Assembly (NCBI GenBank): GCA_945949085.1
Contig: CAMFDJ010000002.1
Coordinates: 124,001 to 188,000 of the forward strand
Direction: 5' to 3'
Origin: an uncultured Lachnospiraceae bacterium
GTDB lineage: Bacteria > Bacillota > Clostridia > Lachnospirales > Lachnospiraceae
DNA length: 64,000 bases
Shown here: piece by piece, positions 34,942 to 43,780 of the stretch
Layout: every line of letters begins with the position of its first letter
How positions within the stretch are numbered: position 1 is the stretch's first letter
The notes under the pieces: generated by a model
The model's input: only the letters and a program-made list of their open reading frames with translations
Told to the model about the DNA's origin: nothing
Database searches by the model: none
Position numbers and translations under genes: made by a program

Positions 34942-36501
34942 ATGGAAAACGAAACATATTGGAATCAGTCCTATGCGGATGATATGCAGTCGCAGGACAG
35001 ACAGTCGGATCTGACATATACATGCAGAATGCAACAGGAAGGAAGCGAAGCTTCCGGAAAGAAAAAACACAATAAAAAGAAAAGAGAAAAAGGAAACGGA
35101 AAGGGGACACTGCGCAGCGCCGTGAACGGGCTGGTATTCGGAGCATGTGCGGCACTCGTTTTTTGCGGTGTTGTGGCAATCGGTAACAAAACCTTCTTAA
35201 AGACGGATCAGTCGGCAGTGACAATGACTTCCGAAGACGCCGCAAAAACGGAAACGAATAACGATGATACATCTGTAAAGCTTGGGACAACGCAGACATC
35301 GCTTCCACAGGCATCAGCCACAGGCAGCAGCGAGGGAAGCCTGTCAATTGCGCAGATTGTAGATAACTGTATGCCTTCTGTTGTCAGCATTACCACAAAG
35401 GGGATTGAAGAAGTGCGCAGCATGTTTGGTACGCAGCAGTATGAGAGTCAGGGAGCAGGAAGTGGCATTATCATCGGTCAGAATGATACAGAACTTCTTA
35501 TTGCGACAAACAACCATGTGGTGAGCGGCGCAGAAGAAGTTTCCGTCTGCTTTGACGATTCCTCAGAGGATGCTGTGGTAGCTGCCAAGGTAAAGGGTAC
35601 TGATGCGTCCAATGACCTTGCAATCGTGGCGGTGGCACTCGATGATGTAGATACAAAGCTGCTTGATCAGATTAAGATTGCCACAATCGGTGATTCGGAG
35701 AGTCTGTCAGTCGGTGATCAGGTCGTAGCCATCGGAAATGCACTTGGTTATGGGCAGAGCGTGACGACAGGAATCGTCTCTGCACTGGATCGTGAGGTCA
35801 ACATTGATCATTACACATCAAAACTGATTCAGACTGATGCGGCGATCAATCCCGGTAATTCCGGCGGAGCGCTTCTGAACATGCAGGGCGAGCTTGTGGG
35901 TATCAATTCCGCCAAGTTTGCATCAGAACAGGTGGAAGGCATGGGATATGCCATTCCGATTGCGACAGCAAAGCCTATTTTGGAGAATCTGATGAATCGT
36001 GAGACACGAGAGCAGGTGGCAGAGGAAGATGCCGGGTTCTTAGGTGTCAGCTGTCAGGATGTTTCGGAGGAGGCAGCGCAGTATTACGGTATTCCTACAG
36101 GTGCTTATATCGCTTCTGTGGAAGAAGGGAGCGCAGCGCAGGCTGCAGGTATCCAGAAGGGGGATATCATTACGAAATTTGACGGACTTGGCATTGGCAG
36201 TTCCTCAGAGTTGAGGAGTACGATTTCTTATTATAAACAGGGTGAGACAGTTGAGGTTGTCTATATGCGATCCAATAATGGAGAATATCAGGAGAATACC
36301 ACAAGTGTTACCTTAGCAAAGAGTGAGGCGATTGAGAAACAGAAAAATGCCGCCGGTTCATCTGATGCGCAAATGGATCCGTCTGACGAAGAGGAATCGC
36401 AGGAACAGTTCCCAAGCGGAGGAATCAGAGACTTTTTCGAAAGATTTTACGGACAGGATGAAAACCCCACACAGGAATCGCAGAACAAACGGGGCGTGTG
36501 A
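34942..36501 (+). CDS. HtrA-like membrane serine protease
   Basis: A 519-residue protease for extracytoplasmic protein quality control. It has a Gln-rich cytosolic N-terminus, a Lys-rich segment, one membrane helix at about 57-79 and a Ser/Thr-rich linker. The trypsin-like domain has His192, Asp225 and Ser307 (NPGNSGGAL). One PDZ domain follows at about 350-445, then an acidic Glu/Gln/Ser-rich tail. AGAGG spacing favours the ATG at 34942 over that at 34936. Confidence 0.92.
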   Translation: MENETYWNQSYADDMQSQDRQSDLTYTCRMQQEGSEASGKKKHNKKKREKGNGKGTLRSAVNGLVFGACAALVFCGVVAIGNKTFLKTDQSAVTMTSEDAAKTETNNDDTSVKLGTTQTSLPQASATGSSEGSLSIAQIVDNCMPSVVSITTKGIEEVRSMFGTQQYESQGAGSGIIIGQNDTELLIATNNHVVSGAEEVSVCFDDSSEDAVVAAKVKGTDASNDLAIVAVALDDVDTKLLDQIKIATIGDSESLSVGDQVVAIGNALGYGQSVTTGIVSALDREVNIDHYTSKLIQTDAAINPGNSGGALLNMQGELVGINSAKFASEQVEGMGYAIPIATAKPILENLMNRETREQVAEEDAGFLGVSCQDVSEEAAQYYGIPTGAYIASVEEGSAAQAAGIQKGDIITKFDGLGIGSSSELRSTISYYKQGETVEVVYMRSNNGEYQENTTSVTLAKSEAIEKQKNAAGSSDAQMDPSDEEESQEQFPSGGIRDFFERFYGQDENPTQESQNKRGV

Positions 36502-36534
36502 CAAATCAGAGACAACACTTATATTTTCTGACAG

Positions 36535-36567
36535 AAAACTTCAGTCATGTTTGGCTGAAGTTTTTCT
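36535..36567 (+). terminator. Terminator after HtrA gene
   Basis: AAAACTTCAG pairs with CTGAAGTTTT around a 10-base loop, with T-rich sequence after. Confidence 0.8.
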
Positions 36568-36669
36568 TTACGAATCAGAGAAATGTGATTATAATGAGCG
36601 AAGCTTATGATATAATACAACAAGAACAATCAGGTATGAAAGACCGTATGATACGTAAGGGATGAGAAG

Positions 36670-38697
36670 ATGGGCAGCAAAAAAGTAGAGCAGAAAAAAC
36701 ATGTGACAGACCGTGTACAGATCAAAATACAGATAGAAGATGCATGTAAATGGATCTTCGGAAATGCACTGTTTTCTGTTTTTCTGATTCTGATGATTGA
36801 AATCATGGCAAGACATTCTGTCTCTGCCGGTTTCACGTTCGTATGGGATCATCCGCTTCTGGTTCTGTACAGTACATTACTGCTGGACTGTTTGTACAGT
36901 CTTGCGTTGCTCTGTCCGAAACGAAGATTTTTGTGGCTGTGCATCACGGCTCTGTTACTCACACTGGCGACAACAAATGCCATTTTGTTGTGTTTTCGTA
37001 TCACGCCGCTTGCTGCTACGGACTTAACGCTTCTTTTTTCTGTTGTGGAGATTATGGGGATTTATTTTGCAAAGTGGCAGATCATCGGTCTCATTCTCCT
37101 TGTCGCAGTGCTGGTAGCCGGGCTGGTCTTTCTGGGGATCAAAATGCCGGCCGGCAGAGTGTATCCTGCGACAGGCGCAGGAAGCATTGCAGTGCTATTT
37201 GCTGCGGCTGTACTTGTCACAGAGCTGGGAGATACATCGGGAGTTCTGCCCACGAGTTTTTCGAATCTCCCTGATGCTTATCAGGACAATGGATTTGTGT
37301 ATTGCTTTTCGCGCAGCCTCCTTGACAGAGGTATCAATAAGCCCAGGCAGTATAGCGAGGAGGCGATTGACGATATTTTGGAGGCGATCAAAAGCGAGGA
37401 GACAAAGATTCCTGCGTTCTGTCCGAATGTGATATTCCTGCAGATAGAATCCTTTATTGATTTAGAGAGAATCAAAGGAGTCACGTATTCCGATCCGCCG
37501 CAGCCTATCTATTCGAGCCTGCGGAAAAGCTGTCAGACAGGATATCTGACTGTGCCGAGCGTGGGAGCGGGAACGGCAAATACAGAGTTTGAGATTATCA
37601 GTGGGATGAATCTGGATTATTTCGGCGCAGGAGAATATCCCTATAAAACCGTTTTACAGGAAAAAACCTGCGAGTCAATGGCATATAATCTGAAGGAAAA
37701 CGGATATTTCTGCACAGCAATCCATAACAATACGGGCGATTTTTATGACAGAAATGAAGTGTTTGCCAATCTTGGATTTGATGCTTTTATCTCGTCTGAA
37801 TATATGAAAAACCTGACTTATAATGAAATGGGCTGGTGTCATGACAGCGTTTTGACACAGCAGATATTGAATGCGCTTGCGCAAAATGAGAAGCGGGATT
37901 TTATCTACGCCATTACCGTGCAGGACCATGGGAAATACCCAACGGAGCCTGTAGAAAACCCGCATATCAGGACAGAAGGATTTGCTCCGGATGATGAGGG
38001 CAGACAGAATGCATTTTGTTATTATGTAAACCAGTGCCATGAAACAGATGCGTTTTTGGGGTACCTGATCAGTGCGCTTGATGCTTATAGGGAGCCGGTG
38101 GTGCTTGTGATGTTTGGGGACCATCTGCCGAATCTGGAATTGTCTGAGGAAGAGTTAAGTGATGGCAATTGTTTCCAGACGGAATATGTCATCTGGGAAA
38201 ACAAGGAAATGAATAAGACGAGGCGTCTTTCTATCGAAAATGAGGATCTGTCAGCTTATCAGCTCTCTGCCTGTCTTTTGGAAAAGCTTCGTATGAATAA
38301 CGGCGTGCTTACCAAGTTTCATCAGCAATACGGAAATCAGGCAGGCTATGAGGAAAATTTAAAAACCCTGCAGTATGATATGCTGTATGGCGAGCAGGAA
38401 GTGTTTGGTGGCGAAAATGGATATGAGACTGCCGATATGCAGATGGGAGTACTGCCGATTCGCATCACGCAGGTATCCGGTGTGGGCGGTTCGGTCTATG
38501 TGCAGGGAGAAAATTTTACCCAGAGCAGCACTGTTTTTCAGAATGGGAAAAGGAGAGAGACTACTTTCCTAAATGAGAATATGCTGATGGTCAGCGATGA
38601 GGAAGTATCTGAGGGTGACAGTTTTACTGTGGCGCAGACAACAGAGCTTGGTATGAAGCTGAGTGAAACAGATGCTTATATCTGGGGTGCGGATTAA
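36670..38697 (+). CDS. LtaS-like membrane sulfatase
   Basis: A 675-residue protein of the lipoteichoic acid synthase/alkaline phosphatase superfamily. About five membrane helices lie within residues 30-190, followed by an extracellular sulfatase domain. The nucleophile is probably Thr302 in GAGTANTEFE, corresponding to the GKTSD/SEF motif of LtaS. Metal ligands are suggested by Glu near ESFID, HNNTGDFY and FGDHLPN. The last 100 or so residues form an extra beta-rich module of unknown role. It probably transfers glycerol-phosphate to a lipid anchor or polymer. The gene stands alone after a terminator. Confidence 0.85.
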   Translation: MGSKKVEQKKHVTDRVQIKIQIEDACKWIFGNALFSVFLILMIEIMARHSVSAGFTFVWDHPLLVLYSTLLLDCLYSLALLCPKRRFLWLCITALLLTLATTNAILLCFRITPLAATDLTLLFSVVEIMGIYFAKWQIIGLILLVAVLVAGLVFLGIKMPAGRVYPATGAGSIAVLFAAAVLVTELGDTSGVLPTSFSNLPDAYQDNGFVYCFSRSLLDRGINKPRQYSEEAIDDILEAIKSEETKIPAFCPNVIFLQIESFIDLERIKGVTYSDPPQPIYSSLRKSCQTGYLTVPSVGAGTANTEFEIISGMNLDYFGAGEYPYKTVLQEKTCESMAYNLKENGYFCTAIHNNTGDFYDRNEVFANLGFDAFISSEYMKNLTYNEMGWCHDSVLTQQILNALAQNEKRDFIYAITVQDHGKYPTEPVENPHIRTEGFAPDDEGRQNAFCYYVNQCHETDAFLGYLISALDAYREPVVLVMFGDHLPNLELSEEELSDGNCFQTEYVIWENKEMNKTRRLSIENEDLSAYQLSACLLEKLRMNNGVLTKFHQQYGNQAGYEENLKTLQYDMLYGEQEVFGGENGYETADMQMGVLPIRITQVSGVGGSVYVQGENFTQSSTVFQNGKRRETTFLNENMLMVSDEEVSEGDSFTVAQTTELGMKLSETDAYIWGAD

Positions 38698-38810
38698 AAC
38701 CATGAGGAATGCGCACTTGATTTTTGGCATATATGATTCTATACTGGATACATGTCATTTTCGCGGCTGCCCGGCAGAAAACGGGCGGCTTTGATAGAGG
38801 AGGAAAACAA

Positions 38811-40055
38811 ATGCAGATTACAACAGAAGAAGGATTTGAACTGATAGAAGGCGGTGTCTGCTGTGCGCAGGGATTTATGGCGGCAGGACTGAATTGCGGC
38901 ATCAATCCGGACAAAAACAAGAACGATCTGTGCCTGATTTACAGCGATACGCCGTGTAGTGCAGCTGCGGTTTATACCCTGAATAAAGTCAAAGGTGCAC
39001 CGATCCTGGTGACAAAGCAGCATCTTTTGGCAACAGGCGGCATGGCAAGAGCCGTGATTGCCAATTCCAAGAACGCCAATACCTGTAATGCGGACGGTGA
39101 GGAAAAGGCGCAGAAAATGTGTGAGCTGGCAGCAGAGCAGCTTGGCATTTCGGCTGATGAAGTGATTGTTGCATCTACAGGTGTCATTGGTCAGCCGCTT
39201 CCGATTGAACCGGTGGAGGCGCATATCGGTGAGCTTGTCGGGAAACTTTCAAGGGAAGGACACAGCGATGCTGCAACAGCGATCATGACGACAGATACTT
39301 TTGCAAAGGAGATTGCGGTTTCTTTTGAGATTGGCGATGTGCTCTGTTGTATCGGCGGTATGGCGAAGGGAAGCGGTATGATTCATCCGAATATGGCGAC
39401 CACGCTCAATTTTGTCACAACGGACGCGGCGATTGCACCGGAGCTTGTACAGAAGGCACTCAGTGAGATCGTCAAAGTGACCTATAACTGCCTGAGCATT
39501 GACGGAGATACCTCGACAAACGATATGGTATGTATTCTGGCAAACGGACAGGCCGGTAATGAGATGATAGACTCCGAGGACGAAAAGTACGAGATCTTCA
39601 AAAAAGCACTTTACATTGTGCTGATGAATATGACCAAGATGCTGGCAGCAGACGGTGAGGGAGCGACAAAGCTGCTCGAGTGTATGGTGAGCGAGGCGCA
39701 TGATCTGGATACCGCGATCACAGTAGCCAAAAGCGTCATCCGTTCTCCGCTCTTGAAATGTGCCATGTTTGGGGAGGATGCCAACTGGGGACGGGTACTC
39801 TGTGCCATCGGTTATGCGGACGCAGAGTTTGATATTTCCAAGGTTGACGTGGATCTGGCATCGGCAGAGGGCGTACTTCCGGTCTGCAGGAATGGTGCGG
39901 GAGTGGAATTCTCCGAAGAATTTGCCAAGAAGGTGCTGGCAGAGGATACCATCTTTATCAATATCTGTCTGCATGAAGGAGACGTAACTGCAAAGGCATG
40001 GGGCTGTGATCTGACCTATGATTATGTGAAGATCAACGGCGATTATCGTTCCTAA
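38811..40055 (+). CDS. argJ: Bifunctional ornithine acetyltransferase ArgJ
   Basis: A 414-residue ArgJ, which moves the acetyl group from N-acetylornithine to glutamate. The autocleavage site is in DGEGATKL, with nucleophile Thr286. CCIGGMAKGSGMIHPNMATTL and the preceding TTDTFAKE are family hallmarks. A GAGGAGG site precedes the ATG at 38811; the longer frame from 38724 is unsupported. The gene stands alone, with no other arginine genes in the window. Only a weak hairpin before a T-run near 40135 follows it. Confidence 0.95.
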   Translation: MQITTEEGFELIEGGVCCAQGFMAAGLNCGINPDKNKNDLCLIYSDTPCSAAAVYTLNKVKGAPILVTKQHLLATGGMARAVIANSKNANTCNADGEEKAQKMCELAAEQLGISADEVIVASTGVIGQPLPIEPVEAHIGELVGKLSREGHSDAATAIMTTDTFAKEIAVSFEIGDVLCCIGGMAKGSGMIHPNMATTLNFVTTDAAIAPELVQKALSEIVKVTYNCLSIDGDTSTNDMVCILANGQAGNEMIDSEDEKYEIFKKALYIVLMNMTKMLAADGEGATKLLECMVSEAHDLDTAITVAKSVIRSPLLKCAMFGEDANWGRVLCAIGYADAEFDISKVDVDLASAEGVLPVCRNGAGVEFSEEFAKKVLAEDTIFINICLHEGDVTAKAWGCDLTYDYVKINGDYRS

Positions 40056-40153
40056 GCAATGATTCCTGCGCAATTGATACGATAAGAATTCATAAGAAAT
40101 AGTGAAGAAAGAGGAGGCAGTCTTGACGGAGCCCCCTTTTTCTTTTATGCTGA

Positions 40154-40213
40154 GTGTATTAAGCGATATAGTACACTTGCCGTTTGCCGGAGCGTGCGAA
40201 ACAAAGCAAACGG
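40154..40213. promoter_or_regulatory. Inverted repeats upstream of the GntR operon
   Basis: GTGTA (40154-40158) pairs with TACAC (40172-40176) around a TATAGT -10-like box. CCGTTTGC (40180-40187) pairs perfectly with GCAAACGG (40206-40213). Either could be the operator of the YtrA-type repressor encoded just downstream, which usually controls its own operon. Confidence 0.45.
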
Positions 40214-40278
40214 AAATATGGGTGTGGACACAAGTAAGTAGACAGTGATTACATATTTGTATGGAAGAGGAATCACAT

Positions 40279-40656
40279 ATGGCAATGGATATGCTGAGCT
40301 GTAAACCGATTTATGAACAAATATATGACAGGATCAAGCTCCTGATCTTAAGCAATGCAATTGCGGCGGACGAGCAGATACCCTCTGTGCGCAGTATGGC
40401 GATTGAGCTTTCCGTCAATCCAAATACCGTGCAGAAGGCATATACGATGCTCGAGGAGGATGGACTTGTGTATGTGGTGAAGGGATGTGGAAATTTTGCC
40501 AGCGGAGGCGAAAAAATCACGCAGCTCAAACGTACCTTTATTAGGGATAAGGTAAAATTGCTTTACGAGGAAGCACGGCAGTATGGAATCGGGCAGGAGG
40601 AACTGCTTGAGATGCTGCGCGAAATGAAGGATGAGAAAGACAAAGGAGGAATCTAA
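40279..40656 (+). CDS. YtrA-type GntR repressor
   Basis: A 125-residue regulator: a GntR winged helix (PIYEQIYDRIKLLILS, SVRSMAIELSVNPNTVQKAY, LEEDGLVYVVKGCGNF) and a short helical tail, the YtrA subfamily pattern. GAAGAGGA before 40279 supports that start over an ATG at 40261. It is the first gene of an operon with an ABC ATPase and permease, the standard arrangement for this subfamily. The effector is unknown. Confidence 0.88.
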   Translation: MAMDMLSCKPIYEQIYDRIKLLILSNAIAADEQIPSVRSMAIELSVNPNTVQKAYTMLEEDGLVYVVKGCGNFASGGEKITQLKRTFIRDKVKLLYEEARQYGIGQEELLEMLREMKDEKDKGGI

Positions 40657-40660
40657 GCAA

Positions 40661-41566
40661 ATGATTGAAGTAACAGACGTTTCGAAATCATTTGATCAGA
40701 TAAAAGCAGTTGATCACGTGAGTGTCACGATCAAAGAGGGGCAGGTGTTTGGACTGATCGGCACGAACGGCGCAGGCAAGAGTACGACTATGCGCATGAT
40801 GGCAGGGGTTATCAAACCGGATGAGGGAGATGTGACAGTGGATGACCTTTCTGTTTACAGATATGCAAAGGCCAGAGAAAACTTGTTTTTTATAGCAGAT
40901 GAGCCGTATTTTTTCAGAAATGCAACGGCCTATAGTATGATGCAGTATTACAGAAGCGTGTTTACGCAGTTTGATACAGATATGTGTGAGAGATATCTGG
41001 AGAGCTTTGGGCTGCCCGGGACGCGTAAAGTGGCTACCTTTTCCAAGGGTATGAAGAAGCAGCTGATCATGCTGCTCGGTCTTTGCGCAAACACGAAATA
41101 TCTGTTGTGTGATGAGACGTTTGACGGACTCGATCCTGTGATGCGGCAGGGAATCAAATCCCTTTTGGCGCAGCAGATGGATGAGCGGGGCTTAACAACG
41201 ATCATCGCTTCGCACAATCTGCGGGAGCTTGAGGATATCTGTGATCATGTAGGTCTTTTACACAGGGGCGGTGTATTGCTGTCCAAGGATCTTTTGGAGA
41301 TGAAATGTAATATCCAGAAGATCCAGTGCGTATTCAAGACGGAGACGGATGCGCTTGTCGGGCAGCAGAATCTTCAGATCGTGCATAAGGAAAAAAGAGG
41401 TTCCCTTTATACGCTTACTGTCAGAGGAAAGAAGGAAGAAATCATTGCACATTTCTCAAAAATCAACACGGTCTTTTTTGAGGTACTGCCTCTGTCATTA
41501 GAGGAGATCTTTATCAGCGAAACGGAGGTGGCAGGTTATGATGTCAAAAAACTCATTCTGGGTTAG
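40661..41566 (+). CDS. ABC transporter ATP-binding protein
   Basis: A 301-residue ATPase: Walker A GTNGAGKST near 34-42, signature FSKGMKKQL, Walker B LLCDETFDGLDP and switch His in SHNLRELE. The 70-residue C-terminal tail is as in YtrB/CcmA-like ATPases. AAAGGAGG lies about 11 bases before 40661. The 3' end overlaps the permease gene by 29 bp, so the pair is tightly coupled. Confidence 0.9.
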   Translation: MIEVTDVSKSFDQIKAVDHVSVTIKEGQVFGLIGTNGAGKSTTMRMMAGVIKPDEGDVTVDDLSVYRYAKARENLFFIADEPYFFRNATAYSMMQYYRSVFTQFDTDMCERYLESFGLPGTRKVATFSKGMKKQLIMLLGLCANTKYLLCDETFDGLDPVMRQGIKSLLAQQMDERGLTTIIASHNLRELEDICDHVGLLHRGGVLLSKDLLEMKCNIQKIQCVFKTETDALVGQQNLQIVHKEKRGSLYTLTVRGKKEEIIAHFSKINTVFFEVLPLSLEEIFISETEVAGYDVKKLILG

Positions 41567-43616
41567 ACTCAGGGAAAACGGACGCAGAAGATACTGGGTA
41601 TGGATTCTTTGTTTTCTGGCATTTCTGATCGCAATGCCACTTCGGATGCTGACTACCATAAATGGCAGACTTGCCTATAGACAATGGATGGAAAAAGAAG
41701 AGTTTGCACAATATATGATAAGAACCACGGAGCAGCTGTTTCTGCCGGATACAGTCATGATCGCTTTGCTCTGCGCGGGTGCCATTCTCTGCGGATTACA
41801 GGGTTTTTCCTATCTGTACCAGCGCGTCAAAGTTGATATGTATCACAGTCAGCCGGTGAAAAAAAATGTCAGGTTCCTGGCAATCTATTGTAACGGCGCT
41901 TTATATTTTGTTCTGCCGTATCTTGTCAATTTGTTACTACAGTTTGGCATTGCGGCGTACTATCAGTATCTGACAAAGGAAATGCTTCTGGCGTCGCTTG
42001 TGTCGGCGGCATTTGTGATCATTGCCTTTCTGGCAATTTATCATACGGTCATTCTGGTTGTGACACTGACCGGCAACTACTTGAGCTTTTCTCTGGGAAT
42101 CGGGGCGTTCCTTGGAATTGAATGGGGATTGAGGCAGCTCATCTGCCTATATTCTGCTACTTATTTCCAGACCTACTCTTCAAAAAGTGAGAATGCGATC
42201 AAGACACCGATTTTCAGTGTGGCGGCCATCTTTTTGCAGGCTGTCCGCAATGTCAGGCTTTATACCGGAAGACTTTCCGCCGGCTGGGTAGCCGGGCAGA
42301 TGGGCAGTTATATGGTAAAAATTATCGTGATCGGTATCGTGACATTTTTCCTCGCCCTTCTGGTCTATCACCTCAGAGCGGAGGAAAATTGCGGCAAGGC
42401 GCTTGTCTTTCGCTGGATGCGTCCTGTCACCAAGCTGGTGGCTGTTGTTTTTACGGCGCTGACAGCCGGATGGATCATGAGTAGTCTGACAGATAAAAAT
42501 CTGGTACTGACTATTGTTGCGCTTGTGGGAAGTGGCATTTTTGCGCACTGCATTTTACAGATCATCTTCGATCTGCATTTTAAGGCAATCCTTGGCAGAT
42601 GGTGGGAGCTTTTGTTTGGACTTATGGTAGCCTTTGGTATCTTTGCAGGCTTCCAGTGGGATATCACTGGCTTTGATACGCGGATTCCCGCGCAGGACAA
42701 AGTGGAATCGGTTGGTATTTTGTTAAATGCACAGGAAATGGATATGGGATACGAGGGCAGAGACTATTACACAGATCACATGTTCCTTGAGGATTATTCG
42801 CTGATCGAGAAGCTGGTGGCGGCCGATTATATCCACCAGACGGGAGAAAGGATAGATAATCTGCGTGAGAGCAGTTACAGCTCACTTACCATGCTGTATC
42901 GCATGAAGAACGGCAGTCAGAAATACCGCACCTACTATATTGATATGGCATCACAGGCGGAGCTGATGCAGCAGATCATGTCGAGTGAGGCATATAAAAA
43001 GGGTGTTTTCCCGGTATTTGAGGAGGATTATCTGCAGCAGAAGAAAAATGTGGAGATACGTTTGGACTCCTATCTGGCAAACTGGGGAGAAATTACATCT
43101 GATGTGGCTCCACAGCTTGTAGAAGCACTCAGAAAGGATCTGGAGCGCTATGATTATGAGACAGTCAGTAATGCGCATATGATCGGCACACTTCAGATCG
43201 GCGCCAAATATGATCCTGCGCTTGGCACGCATCAATTGGCGACTGATTACTATGCCCTCTTCGATACGTATGAGAATACGCTGGCTTTTTTGGAAGAAAA
43301 CGGTTACATTGATCTGTCGATGGATATGACAGACAGAATGGTCAGAGTGACAGTCTCTTATTATGAAGGGGAAGAAACTTCGCCCGATCAGCAGTACTAT
43401 GAAGAAACCTACAGTGATCCGGAGATGATCCGGCAGATCTGTGAGTCGTGTGAGAATACCACCTACGGATACTGGTGGCGCGATCAATCGCAGTATGTGG
43501 ACGGTGTTTATGTGAATGGTTATTTAAATAACGGTTCCTACATTGATTTTAGACTGAAGAAGGGCAGCAAGCTGCCGGAGCAGGTGGCGAAAGCAATCCA
43601 TTTTGTGCAGGAATAA
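41538..43616 (+). CDS. ABC transporter permease with large soluble C-terminal half
   Basis: A 692-residue membrane protein. About eight hydrophobic segments lie between residues 20 and 385, including VDMYHSQPVKK after helix two, typical of YtrC-like permeases. Residues about 390-692 are hydrophilic and acidic with many Tyr residues and no recognised motif. They are probably extracytoplasmic. GGAGGTGG precedes the start. Substrate unknown; YtrA-type operons in Firmicutes are often linked to cell-envelope stress. Confidence 0.8.
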   Translation: MMSKNSFWVRLRENGRRRYWVWILCFLAFLIAMPLRMLTTINGRLAYRQWMEKEEFAQYMIRTTEQLFLPDTVMIALLCAGAILCGLQGFSYLYQRVKVDMYHSQPVKKNVRFLAIYCNGALYFVLPYLVNLLLQFGIAAYYQYLTKEMLLASLVSAAFVIIAFLAIYHTVILVVTLTGNYLSFSLGIGAFLGIEWGLRQLICLYSATYFQTYSSKSENAIKTPIFSVAAIFLQAVRNVRLYTGRLSAGWVAGQMGSYMVKIIVIGIVTFFLALLVYHLRAEENCGKALVFRWMRPVTKLVAVVFTALTAGWIMSSLTDKNLVLTIVALVGSGIFAHCILQIIFDLHFKAILGRWWELLFGLMVAFGIFAGFQWDITGFDTRIPAQDKVESVGILLNAQEMDMGYEGRDYYTDHMFLEDYSLIEKLVAADYIHQTGERIDNLRESSYSSLTMLYRMKNGSQKYRTYYIDMASQAELMQQIMSSEAYKKGVFPVFEEDYLQQKKNVEIRLDSYLANWGEITSDVAPQLVEALRKDLERYDYETVSNAHMIGTLQIGAKYDPALGTHQLATDYYALFDTYENTLAFLEENGYIDLSMDMTDRMVRVTVSYYEGEETSPDQQYYEETYSDPEMIRQICESCENTTYGYWWRDQSQYVDGVYVNGYLNNGSYIDFRLKKGSKLPEQVAKAIHFVQE

Positions 43617-43724
43617 GCAGACATGTATACATGACACATAACAGATGGAAAGTTTTAGAAAATGTTAATGATTGTTGCATTGACACTGAAAAAAATGAGG
43701 CATACAATAACAAGGAAAACAGGG

Positions 43725-43753
43725 CGGGGCAAAATGTTGCCCCGTTTTGTTTG
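43725..43753 (+). terminator. Terminator after the permease gene
   Basis: CGGGGCAA pairs with TTGCCCCG (loop AATG), followed by TTTTGTTTG. Confidence 0.88.
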
Positions 43754-43780
43754 TAAGAGATTAAAGTAAGGAGACAGGCT

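Noticed and set aside
40110..40145. Terminator after argJ
   Set aside because: There is a T-run after CCCCC, but the possible stem is short and mismatched, so I did not list it as a feature.
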